The translations under genes were made by a program, and so were the position numbers. Shown piece after piece: positions 31,962-39,236 of a stretch of 64,000 bases of DNA. The DNA lies in NCBI RefSeq assembly GCF_036246005.1, contig NZ_CP109171.1:4204001-4268000 (forward strand), read 5' to 3'. The stretch comes from Streptomyces sp. NBC_01723. Lineage in GTDB: Bacteria > Actinomycetota > Actinomycetes > Streptomycetales > Streptomycetaceae. Below the pieces are notes generated by a model. The model was not told where the DNA came from. It did no database searches and saw only the letters and a program-made list of their open reading frames with translations. Positions within the stretch are counted from its first letter, which is position 1, and the number at the start of each line of letters is the position of its first letter.

Positions 31962-32354
31962 GTGGGATCTCTCTGACGAGTTGGGTGCCGGCCGGTTCGG
32001 CGGGGCACGGCGCCGGCGGCCCGCCTGCCCCGCCGGGGCGGCGCCGGACGTGGCCGGTGGGATCCGGGTGCTGGAGGGGGCCTGGCCGCTCTTGCCGGAG
32101 GAAAGCGCCGACGACCGCCGCGAGTTCGCGGGAGGGGAGTCGGCGGGCGTGTGCGGGGTGGAGGGCGAGACCCTCCCGCGTGGCGAACGCCGGTGGACAC
32201 CGGGGTGGAGCCGGTCCGCCACCGGCGTGCCTGATGCCCTCGGTCTCGTCAGCCTACTCCCCGGTGCGTAAAGGCGGCGTGACAGCCGGTCATCGGTGCC
32301 GTGGGAACGGTGGACGCCTCCGCGGCACCGGCCCGGACCGACGCCCACCACGTC
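31962..32354. other. Intergenic region upstream of DUF5994 copy 4
   Basis: These 393 bp contain the shared promoter motif (32237-32260, minus) and a long GC-rich leader. I see no supported gene on either strand. Confidence 0.5.
32237..32260 (-). promoter_or_regulatory. Shared DUF5994 promoter motif, copy C
   Basis: On the minus strand it reads GGAGTAGGCTGACGAGACCG then AGGGC. It matches copies A and B at GAGTAG-CTG and CGAGG. The implied leader before copy 4 is long, about 270 nt. Confidence 0.5.
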
Positions 32355-34079
32355 TCATGGCGGCGGTACGCGCAGGGCGAGCAGGGCCACGTCGTCGGTG
32401 CTGCCGGGCGGCAGGTGGGCGAGCATGTCTTCGCACAGCCTGTCCAGCGGTTCGTGGACGAGCGCGAGAGCGTGCCGGCGCAGCTCCTCCAGGCCCGTGT
32501 CCAGGTCGCTGCCCGGTGTCTCGACGAGTCCGTCCGTGTACAGCAGCAGGGTGGAGCCGGGCTTCAGGGGATGCGTGGCGTCCGGTCGGCCCGCGCCGCC
32601 GACGGGTCCGGTGCCGAGGAGCAGTCCCTGGCCGTCTTCCAGATAGCACGCGGTGCCGTCCGGGGAGAGGATCAGCGGAGGCGGGTGCCCCGCGCTGGTC
32701 CAGCGGAGCGTCCAGGGTCCCGTGTCCGGGTCGCCCTCGACGCGGGCGAGGATCAGGGTGGCCAGCGGGACGGTGGTGATGACCGGCATGGCGGCGTCGA
32801 GGCGGTCGACGACGGCTCCGGGGGGCCCCGTGTGGTCCCAGGCCAGTGAACGCAGGATGCCGTGCAGTTGGGCCATGCCGGCCGCCGCGGTCAGGTCGTG
32901 GCCCACGACGTCACCGATGACCAGGGCGAGCGCGCCGTCCTTCAGCATGAAGGCGTCGTACCAGTCCCCGCCGACCTGCGAGCCCGCGGGTGCGGGCTGG
33001 TAGCGGGCGGCCAGCCGGAGGTGTCCGGGCCGGGGCAACGGGGCGAGCAGGTTGCGCTGCATGGCCTCGGCGACGGCGCGCTGACGGCCGTAGCGGCGGG
33101 TGTTGTCGACGACCACGCCGACCCGGCGGCCGACGTCACCCACTGCCGCCAGGTCGGCTTCGTCGAAGGGATGCGCCGGGTCGGTGCGCACCACCGTCAG
33201 CGCCCCGGTGATCCGGTCCCGGGCGCCGAGCGGCACCGTGACGGCGGAGCTCGCGCCCACCGCCGCCAGGAAGCCACTGTGGAGAGCTGCCAGAGGAGGA
33301 TGTCCGGTGGCCGCGGTGACGGCGGCCACCCGCTCCTGGAGTACGGATTCGCCCCCGGTCAGCGCACGGCCCAGCGGCGAGTCCTCCTCCTCACCGGCTT
33401 CCCCCGGGGCGGGTGCGCGCCGGCCTTGGAATCCGGCGTCCCGCCCCTCCGGGCCGGTCACCGCCACCCGGTGGACCTCGCCGGAACCGGTCCGCAGGTC
33501 CACCGCCGCCCAGTCGGCCAGACGGGGCACGAGCAGGCGCACCAGGCGGGCCAGCGCCTCGTCGGTCTCCAGGGTCTGTCCCAGGACGTCCGTGATCTCC
33601 GCGACCAGGGACAGCCGCTCGTTGAGGTCCTCCAGGGCGCGCGTGCGCGCCGTTCGCTCCCGGTGGACGCGGCGGTCCCCCGTGGCATCCGTGAACAGCA
33701 GTGCCATGCCTTGCACGGAGCCGTCCTCCGTGAGGGGGGACGCGGACCAGGAGACAGCCAGCAGGCGACCGTCACCCCGCAGATACGTGCCGCCCTCCCC
33801 TTGAGCCCCCTTCCCCTCGGCCAGCGTGTGGAGCAGGGGGCACCGGTCCCGCGGCACCTCGTTGCCGTCCGCGTCCCGGTGCAGCAGATCGTGTGCGTCG
33901 GCGCCCCGCATCGCCGCGGTGGTGCGGCCCAGCAGCCGCTCGGCCGCCGGGTTCGCGACGATCACGCGTCCGGCTGTGTCCAGCACCAGCACCGCCGTGC
34001 CCAGCCGCTCGACGACCCGCCGCCAGAAACCCGGCTCGTCCGCCGGCCACGCCCCCACATCACCCACCGCATCGCGCAC
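32355..34079 (-). CDS. PAS-GAF-PP2C phosphatase (SpoIIE/RsbU family)
   Basis: This 574-residue protein has an N-terminal PAS domain (about 15-130: WRRVVERLGTAVLVLDTAGR, VIVANPAAERLLGR), a coiled coil, a GAF domain (about 165-325: VLGQTLETDEALARLVRLLV) and a SpoIIE PP2C domain (about 345-570: SQVGGDWYDAFMLKDGALAL, VIGDVVGHDLTAAAGMA, STDDVALLALRV). It should dephosphorylate an anti-sigma antagonist in response to a sensed signal. No STAS or kinase partner is adjacent. GTG 34079 follows GGAGGG; an in-frame ATG at 34202 would add an unrelated leader. Confidence 0.88.
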   Translation of the reverse strand: MRDAVGDVGAWPADEPGFWRRVVERLGTAVLVLDTAGRVIVANPAAERLLGRTTAAMRGADAHDLLHRDADGNEVPRDRCPLLHTLAEGKGAQGEGGTYLRGDGRLLAVSWSASPLTEDGSVQGMALLFTDATGDRRVHRERTARTRALEDLNERLSLVAEITDVLGQTLETDEALARLVRLLVPRLADWAAVDLRTGSGEVHRVAVTGPEGRDAGFQGRRAPAPGEAGEEEDSPLGRALTGGESVLQERVAAVTAATGHPPLAALHSGFLAAVGASSAVTVPLGARDRITGALTVVRTDPAHPFDEADLAAVGDVGRRVGVVVDNTRRYGRQRAVAEAMQRNLLAPLPRPGHLRLAARYQPAPAGSQVGGDWYDAFMLKDGALALVIGDVVGHDLTAAAGMAQLHGILRSLAWDHTGPPGAVVDRLDAAMPVITTVPLATLILARVEGDPDTGPWTLRWTSAGHPPPLILSPDGTACYLEDGQGLLLGTGPVGGAGRPDATHPLKPGSTLLLYTDGLVETPGSDLDTGLEELRRHALALVHEPLDRLCEDMLAHLPPGSTDDVALLALRVPPP

Positions 34080-34270
34080 GGACCCTCCAGAGGCTGCCTT
34101 CCCGTCGATGGTGCTCCGACGCGGCCCTGCTCGCACGGCACCGGGGCAGTCGGCGCACACCGCGCGGGTACGCCCACCGTCCTGCCAGGAGTGTCCGGAC
34201 ACGGATCAGTCGTCATCCCGGCGTCTGTCCGCGAGTGGGGCTGCCCCGGCCGGTCCGGGGCGTCGGATGC

Positions 34271-34546
34271 TCAGGACGACGACGCGGTCAGGACCGTGAC
34301 GATGACGGCGAGGCTGACGGGTCACGGGATCTCCGGGATGCTGCTGCTGAAGAGTTCGTGGGACGCCTGGAGGATCAGTTTCACGCCGATGAAGGCGAGG
34401 ATCAGCGCGACCCTTGCTGAGGCAGTGGAAGCGGTCGAGCAGCCCGGAGAGCATGAAGTACAGGGCCCGCAGGCCGAGGATGGCGAAGGCGTTGCCGGTG
34501 TAGACGATGAAGGCGTCGTCGCTGACCGCCAGGACGGCGGGCACGC
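34271..34546 (-). pseudogene. TerC-family membrane protein, C-terminal remnant
   Basis: Pieces of the TerC C-terminus occur in order: PAVLAVSDDAFIVYTGNAFA then ILGLRALYFMLSGLLDRFH in one frame, and VALILAFIGVKLILQASHEL in the next. After EIP there is an in-frame TGA (34322-34324), then PVSLAVIVTVLTASSS in the same frame. One frameshift, one nonsense codon and the loss of the N-terminal two thirds make this a pseudogene. Its truncated end abuts the IS5-type transposase fragment. Confidence 0.8.
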
Positions 34547-34659
34547 CGTCTGCCGGGCATCGTCGCCATCGCGGTCACAGCGACCCTGGGCGCCGCACTG
34601 GGCACCAACCGTCGGATACTGCGCACCCCGGCCGTCGATGCGGTGGCATCCCGACCGCC

Positions 34660-34893
34660 ACCACTTCTGCGCGAGCGAGGCATTCGCCCGGCGATCGCCG
34701 AACGCGGCCAGCCACACGGCACCGGCCTGGGCACCTTCCGCTGGGTCGTCGAACGCACCATTTCTCGGCTGCACGGCTTCCGACGCCTGCGCGTCCGCTG
34801 GGAACGACGCGACGACATCCACGAAGCCTTCCTCGGCCTCGCCGTCTGCCTGATCACCCAACGCCACGTCCAACGCCTTTGTCAGGACCTCTT
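34660..34893 (+). mobile_element. IS5-family transposase C-terminal fragment
   Basis: The frame reads LLRERGIRPAIAERGQPHGT, GLGTFRWVVERTISRLHGFR, RLRVRWERRDDIHEAFLGLA, VCLITQRHVQRLC. This is the C-terminal part of an IS5-type DDE transposase, including the region around the last acidic residue (RWVVERT). The N-terminal catalytic Asp residues and both inverted repeats are absent, so it cannot move. It lies between the broken terC and tRNA-Gly. Confidence 0.8.
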
Positions 34894-34941
34894 AGGGCAT
34901 GCGGAGGGCACGCCAGCCTGCGATTGGACTAGACAACAAGA

Positions 34942-34968
34942 AACCCCCGGCCTGATGACCTGGGGGTT
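34942..34968 (-). terminator. Terminator of tRNA-Gly
   Basis: AACCCCC and GGGGGTT form a stem (with an inner CC/GG) just past the tRNA 3' end. On the minus strand it is followed by TCTTGTTG, a T-rich tract. Confidence 0.75.
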
Positions 34969-34973
34969 CAGAG

Positions 34974-35047
34974 TGGAGCGGGTGACGAGAATCGAACTCG
35001 CGCTCTCAGCTTGGGAAGCTGATGTTCTACCATTAAACTACACCCGC
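34974..35047 (-). tRNA. tRNA-Gly (anticodon CCC)
   Basis: A full cloverleaf folds on the minus strand. The 7-bp acceptor stem GCGGGTG/CACCCGC (35041-35047 with 34978-34984) is complete. The anticodon stem TCAGC/GCTGA encloses loop TTCCCAA, giving anticodon CCC for glycine codon GGG. The T-arm is CGAG-TTCGATT-CTCG. Discriminator base T is followed by an encoded CCA (34974-34976). Length without CCA is 71 nt, normal for tRNA-Gly. Confidence 0.95.
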
Positions 35048-35320
35048 GTAAGACGCCGACCACGGTCGGTGCCTGGACGCTCGCTCACTCTACCCCATCG
35101 CCGGCCCCCGGTGTTCCCGCCGCGGGGCCGCTGGTCGTTCCGGGGGGTGGGATGCGGCTGCGGGCGGGCCGAGTTGGCGCGTACGGTGGGTGCGTTGGAG
35201 AGGGTGTGCGTGAGGGCGGAGTGCCGCCTGGAGAGTCGTCTCTTTGATCCCGTACTGTGGCTTTTGTCGTCAGGGTAGACAGCCAGACGCGGCTCTTGGG
35301 GAAGGGACTTGAAGGACTTG

Positions 35321-35482
35321 ATGGAGCGCACCACCGTCGTCCGCTGTGCCGATGGGCACGTGTTCACCGCCGCCTCGTTCCCGATGCAGCAGGCCGAGCG
35401 ACTCGGCCCCGGCAGGCTCGTCCGATGTCCGCGGTGTGCGCGGCTGAGGAGCGCCGTGCCGGTGGGTTCGCAGCAGCGGTAG
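35321..35482 (+). CDS. Small zinc-ribbon-like protein (53 aa)
   Basis: A short frame starts at ATG 35321 and ends at TAG 35482. The product, [18 protein letters not shown] and on to [20 protein letters not shown], has C9, H13 and a CPRC knuckle at 36-39, arranged like a small zinc ribbon. Many Streptomyces encode a protein of this kind just upstream of dcd. GAAGGACTTG precedes the start. No function is known. It is too short for most gene finders but looks real from its conserved composition and position. Confidence 0.6.
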   Translation: MERTTVVRCADGHVFTAASFPMQQAERLGPGRLVRCPRCARLRSAVPVGSQQR

Positions 35483-35537
35483 GGCAGGATCGGGCGCGCG
35501 GTGCGGCGGCGGTTGTCGCAGCTCCGCGCGCCTTGCG

Positions 35538-35543
35538 TATCCT
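35538..35543 (+). promoter_or_regulatory. Candidate -10 element for leaderless dcd
   Basis: TATCCT ends 6 nt before the GTG start at 35550 with no ribosome-binding site in between, consistent with a leaderless mRNA. Confidence 0.5.
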
Positions 35544-35549
35544 CGGTGC

Positions 35550-36125
35550 GTGCTTCTCTCAGACAAGGACATCCGGGCCGAGATCGACTCCGGGCGGGTG
35601 CGGATCGATCCGTTCGACGACTCCATGGTGCAGCCGTCGAGTATCGACGTGCGCCTCGACCGCTACTTCCGGGTGTTCGAGAACCACCGGTACCCGCACA
35701 TCGACCCCTCCGTGGAGCAGGTGGATCTGACCCGGCTCGTGGAGCCGGAGGGCGACGAGCCGTTCATCCTGCATCCCGGCGAGTTCGTGCTGGCCAGTAC
35801 GTACGAGGTCGTCTCGCTGCCCGATGATCTCGCCTCGCGGCTGGAGGGGAAGAGCTCGCTCGGGCGGCTCGGCCTCGTCACGCACTCCACCGCCGGGTTC
35901 ATCGACCCGGGGTTCTCCGGGCACGTGACGCTCGAGCTGAGCAACCTCGCGACCCTGCCCATCAAGCTGTGGCCGGGGATGAAGATCGGGCAGCTCTGCA
36001 TGTTCCGGCTCACCTCACCGGCCGAGCACCCGTACGGGAGCGAGCGGTACGGGTCCCGTTACCAGGGGCAGCGGGGGCCGACCGCCTCCCGCTCCTTCCT
36101 CAACTTCCATCGGACCCAGGTATGA
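35550..36125 (+). CDS. dcd: dCTP deaminase
   Basis: This 191-residue enzyme converts dCTP to dUTP for thymidylate synthesis. Landmarks are [59 protein letters not shown] (active-site region with the conserved Glu/Ser/Arg nearby) and [16 protein letters not shown]. Length matches the family (about 191). In some actinobacteria this family is bifunctional (dCTP deaminase/dUTPase); sequence reading alone cannot decide. A phosphoribosyltransferase gene follows after 25 bp. Confidence 0.95.
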   Translation: MLLSDKDIRAEIDSGRVRIDPFDDSMVQPSSIDVRLDRYFRVFENHRYPHIDPSVEQVDLTRLVEPEGDEPFILHPGEFVLASTYEVVSLPDDLASRLEGKSSLGRLGLVTHSTAGFIDPGFSGHVTLELSNLATLPIKLWPGMKIGQLCMFRLTSPAEHPYGSERYGSRYQGQRGPTASRSFLNFHRTQV

Positions 36126-36150
36126 ACCCAGGTATGAGCAGGACGCGCGC

Positions 36151-36648
36151 ATGAGTGATGTTCGGGAGAACCTGACCTACGAGCAGTTCGGCGTCGCCGT
36201 GCGCGAACTCGCTCAGACGATCGCGGACGACGGGTACGAGCCGGACATAGTGCTCTCCATCGCCCGCGGTGGGGTCTTCGTGGCGGGCGGGCTGGCCTAC
36301 GCGCTGGACTGCAAGAACATCCACCTCGTGAACGTGGAGTTCTACACGGGGGTCGGGACCACGCTCGACATGCCCGTCATGCTCGCGCCCGTCCCCAACG
36401 TCATCGACTTCTCCGACAAGAAGGTCCTGATCACCGACGACGTCGCCGACACCGGCAAGACGCTCAAGCTGGTGCGGGACTTCTGCCTCGACACCGTCGC
36501 CGAGGTCCGCAGCGCGGTGATCTATGAGAAGTCGCACTCGCTCGTCCAGTGCGAGTACGTGTGGAAGCGGACCGACGAGTGGATCAACTTCCCGTGGTCC
36601 GTCGAACCTCCGGTCGTCCGGCGGGCCGGGCAGGTGCTCGACGCCTGA
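36151..36648 (+). CDS. Phosphoribosyltransferase family protein
   Basis: This 165-residue protein has the PRPP-binding loop VLITDDVADTGKTLKLV (about 91-107). Other parts of the type I PRTase fold are IVLSIARGGVFVAGGLAYAL and FPWSVEPPVV at the end. It resembles the xanthine/hypoxanthine phosphoribosyltransferase-like group but has no clear base-specific hood, so the substrate is open. It probably forms an operon with dcd, in keeping with nucleotide salvage. Confidence 0.88.
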   Translation: MSDVRENLTYEQFGVAVRELAQTIADDGYEPDIVLSIARGGVFVAGGLAYALDCKNIHLVNVEFYTGVGTTLDMPVMLAPVPNVIDFSDKKVLITDDVADTGKTLKLVRDFCLDTVAEVRSAVIYEKSHSLVQCEYVWKRTDEWINFPWSVEPPVVRRAGQVLDA

Positions 36649-36672
36649 CGGGCGGTCGAGGAGGAGTGCGGC

Positions 36673-36717
36673 GCGTGAGGAGGGCCCCCGGCATGATGCC
36701 GGGGGCCCTCCTCACGC
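36673..36717. terminator. Strong bidirectional terminator
   Basis: A perfect 21-bp stem (36673-36693 with 36697-36717) and 3-nt loop lie between convergent genes, the phosphoribosyltransferase (+) and the Yip1 protein (-). Confidence 0.9.
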
Positions 36718-36732
36718 ATGCGGGCGGAGCGA

Positions 36733-37659
36733 CTAGAACGTGCCCAGCTTCACGATCGACAGCAGCGCGATCAGCTGGATCGCCGACGCGCCCAGCGCCT
36801 TCGGCCAGGGCAGGTCGTGGGAGCGGGTGACCATCAGGGTCAGCAGGGCGCCGGCCGCGATCCAGGTGGCCCAGCCCAGGATCTGGACGAAGGGCGCGTC
36901 GCCGCCCGCGAACAGGGCGACGACCAGGCGCGGGGCGTCCGTGATGGACATGATCAGCATGGAGAGGCCGACCGTGGGCTGCCACGCGCCGTCGCCGCCG
37001 AGCTGGCGGGCCAGGGTGTGGGTGACCACGCCCAGGACGAACGCGCTCAGGACCATCGCCACGGCGGTCGTCAGGACGATCGGGACCGCGTTCGACAGGG
37101 TGGCGTTGATCGCCTCCTCGCGGGCGCCGTCGAAGCCGAAGACCGCCAGCAGGCCGTAGAGGAACGTCACGATGAGCGCCGGGGCCCACATCGCGTAGTC
37201 CCGCATCTGGAGGAAGGTCTGGTTGGGGGCGAGGACGACGCCCTTCAGCAGGTCCTTCCAGTGCAGGCGCGGGCCGACCGGGCCGGGGGCCGGGGCGGAG
37301 CCGGCGCGGTAGGTGTCGCCCTGGTTGTAGGGGTCGTCGACCGTGAACGCCTGGGTGTGGCCCGGGTTGTTGGCGGCGTACGGGTCGTACGGGGCCTGGC
37401 CGCCGTGCCCGCCCGGGTGGTGGCCGCCGTCGCCGAAGTACTCCGGCTCGCCGTGGCCGCCGCCGTGGGCCTGGGGCCACGGGGAGCCGCCCGGTCCCGG
37501 TCCGCCACCCCCGTACGGCTGCTGCGGGTACGGCTGCCGAGGCGCCGCCTGGCCGCCGTACGGCGGTCCCTGGGGCGCCTGCTGTCCGTACGGTGGGCGT
37601 TGCGGTCGCGTGTTTGGAGCGCCGTTGTCCCGGCCGCGTCCGATCCTGAATCCAGCCAC
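36733..37659 (-). CDS. Yip1-domain membrane protein with Pro/Gly/Tyr-rich N-terminus
   Basis: This 308-residue protein has a disordered N-terminal 130 residues rich in Pro, Gly, Gln and Tyr with repeated PPYGQQ/PYGGG-type units. A Yip1 domain with about five helices follows (about 140-308: PNQTFLQMRDYAMWAPALIV, TTAVAMVLSAFVLGVVTHTL, GLSMLIMSITDAPRLVVALF). Bacterial Yip1 proteins have no settled function. The start is GTG at 37659. It is monocistronic. Confidence 0.82.
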   Translation of the reverse strand: MAGFRIGRGRDNGAPNTRPQRPPYGQQAPQGPPYGGQAAPRQPYPQQPYGGGGPGPGGSPWPQAHGGGHGEPEYFGDGGHHPGGHGGQAPYDPYAANNPGHTQAFTVDDPYNQGDTYRAGSAPAPGPVGPRLHWKDLLKGVVLAPNQTFLQMRDYAMWAPALIVTFLYGLLAVFGFDGAREEAINATLSNAVPIVLTTAVAMVLSAFVLGVVTHTLARQLGGDGAWQPTVGLSMLIMSITDAPRLVVALFAGGDAPFVQILGWATWIAAGALLTLMVTRSHDLPWPKALGASAIQLIALLSIVKLGTF

Positions 37660-37811
37660 GCCTTCGAACGTACCTGGTCCCGGAGAGTGACGTGCGGGGC
37701 CCGGCCATTCGGGGGACCCTTTGCGGCCGAGCTGTGACATCCCTTACGGGTGTCCCCGAGGGGCTGTGGCGGGGGCGGGCGCCCTCACCAGGGGACTCGT
37801 GGGCCCGGCCC

Positions 37812-39113
37812 CTAGGGGGTCAGGAAGTACGACGTCGAGAAGGTCGGCGCCGGCTCCGTCGTCACCAGCCCCTCGGCCGCGCCCCGGTGGACCTCGACCG
37901 TGTCCTTCGTGTCGCCCTGGTACGTCCGCAGGACCAGGTCCGCCCGGCCGTCGCCGTCGAAGTCGCCCGCCGTCAGCACCCGCGTCGTCCCCTCGGCGGC
38001 GGGCGCCACCGTGACCGCGCCCCGCGTCGTCGGGCCCGTTCCGCGGACCGGCAGGACGCGTACGCCGGAGTCGTCGGTGACCAGCTCCATCAGACCGTCG
38101 CCGTCGAAGTCGGCGGCGTCGAGCCGGGTGCCGGGGGTGTCGAGGGTGCCCCGCCGGGGGGTGGGCAGGTCGAAGCGCAGGGCCGTGCCGTCCGCGTCGC
38201 CCACCGCCGCGTCCAGCGCCTTGCCCCGCCCGAATGCGCCGAGGGCGACGTCGGTGCCGGCGGGGAGGGTGGCCCCGGTGCGGGTGGGTCCCGCCGGGCC
38301 GCCGAGGACCAGGGCCGCGGGGCCGGGGCCCGCGGAGGCGCGGACGACCAGGTCGTCGTACCCGTCGCGGTTCACGTCGGCGGCGGGGCCGGTCGGCACC
38401 TCGCCGGGGGAGAGGACGGGCGCGCCGGCCTTCCGCGGGGCGCCCTTGCGGGTGAACGGGCCGCGCAGATAGCTGAGGTGACCGGCCGAGGCGTGCAGGA
38501 CCAGGTCCTCGGCGCCGTCGCCGTCGAAGTCGCCGCAGACCGGCCGCTCGGGCCAGTCGTTGCCGAAGCGGGCCTGGTCGGGGACGTTCAGCGGGACCGC
38601 GCGGGCGGCCGGTCCGGTCGGGGAGCCGAAGAGGAGCTGGAGGGGGACCGGCGGGCGGCCCTGGCCGTCGTAGGGCGGGTCGGTGGTGACCACCAGGTCG
38701 GTGAAGCCGTCGCCGTCGAGGTCGCAGGTCGCCTCCACCTCGAAGACGGCAGGTGTCTGTCCGTCCGTGGGGGCCGCGAACGTGGCCGGGGTGAGCAACT
38801 GCCGGGCGCCCGGGACCAGTCCACGCGCGGAGCCGTAGACGAGGCCGATTCCGGCGTCGTCGGCGTGGCTCTGCGCCTTGACCAGGTCGTCGAGGACGAG
38901 GTCGCGGTGGCCGTCGCCGTTGAAGTCGTCGGGGACCTCGCTGCCGTCGCCCCGTGGTACGGGCAGCGTGGCGGGGGCCTGTGCCGCCCGTACGGGGGTG
39001 GGGCCGGTGTCGTCGGCGGCTGGGGCCGGCCCGCCCCGGCCGCAGGCGGCGAGCAGCAGCGCGCAGCCGGCGGCCGCCGTGCCGACCCGGATGCCTCTTC
39101 GTCCGCGCACCAT
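37812..39113 (-). CDS. FG-GAP/VCBS repeat lipoprotein
   Basis: This 433-residue protein has a signal with lipobox LLLAACG (Cys about 25) and then a predicted beta-propeller. At least six FG-GAP/VCBS repeats carry calcium-type DxDxDG loops: DFNGDGHRD, DLDGDGFTD, DFDGDGAED, DVNRDGYDD, DFDGDGLME and DFDGDGRAD. It should be a surface-anchored, calcium-stabilised binding protein, possibly integrin-like. Ligand unknown. No partner gene is evident. Confidence 0.88.
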   Translation of the reverse strand: MVRGRRGIRVGTAAAGCALLLAACGRGGPAPAADDTGPTPVRAAQAPATLPVPRGDGSEVPDDFNGDGHRDLVLDDLVKAQSHADDAGIGLVYGSARGLVPGARQLLTPATFAAPTDGQTPAVFEVEATCDLDGDGFTDLVVTTDPPYDGQGRPPVPLQLLFGSPTGPAARAVPLNVPDQARFGNDWPERPVCGDFDGDGAEDLVLHASAGHLSYLRGPFTRKGAPRKAGAPVLSPGEVPTGPAADVNRDGYDDLVVRASAGPGPAALVLGGPAGPTRTGATLPAGTDVALGAFGRGKALDAAVGDADGTALRFDLPTPRRGTLDTPGTRLDAADFDGDGLMELVTDDSGVRVLPVRGTGPTTRGAVTVAPAAEGTTRVLTAGDFDGDGRADLVLRTYQGDTKDTVEVHRGAAEGLVTTEPAPTFSTSYFLTP

Positions 39114-39181
39114 TCGCCCCGCCCGTCCGATTCCGTGCCACTGACAACGACCGGGTAATGATGCACGCGTTCGACGAACGG

Positions 39182-39218
39182 CGACACCCCCGGGTCCGGG
39201 CGGGACCAGGGGGTGTCG
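39182..39218 (-). terminator. Terminator of the EtfD-like gene
   Basis: A 10-bp outer stem (39182-39191 with 39209-39218) and a 5-bp inner stem (39193-39197 with 39203-39207) lie 18 bp past the stop of the Fe-S oxidoreductase gene. Confidence 0.75.
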
Positions 39219-39236
39219 GCGGGTGTGGCGGGTGGG

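Noticed and set aside
34553..34620. Possible membrane-protein remnant left of the transposase fragment
   Set aside because: A short hydrophobic frame is present, but it is too short and unconserved to assign.
25412..34893. Active prophage or conjugative element
   Set aside because: No integrase, relaxase, replication or phage structural gene is seen; only a transposase fragment and a partial tRNA copy.
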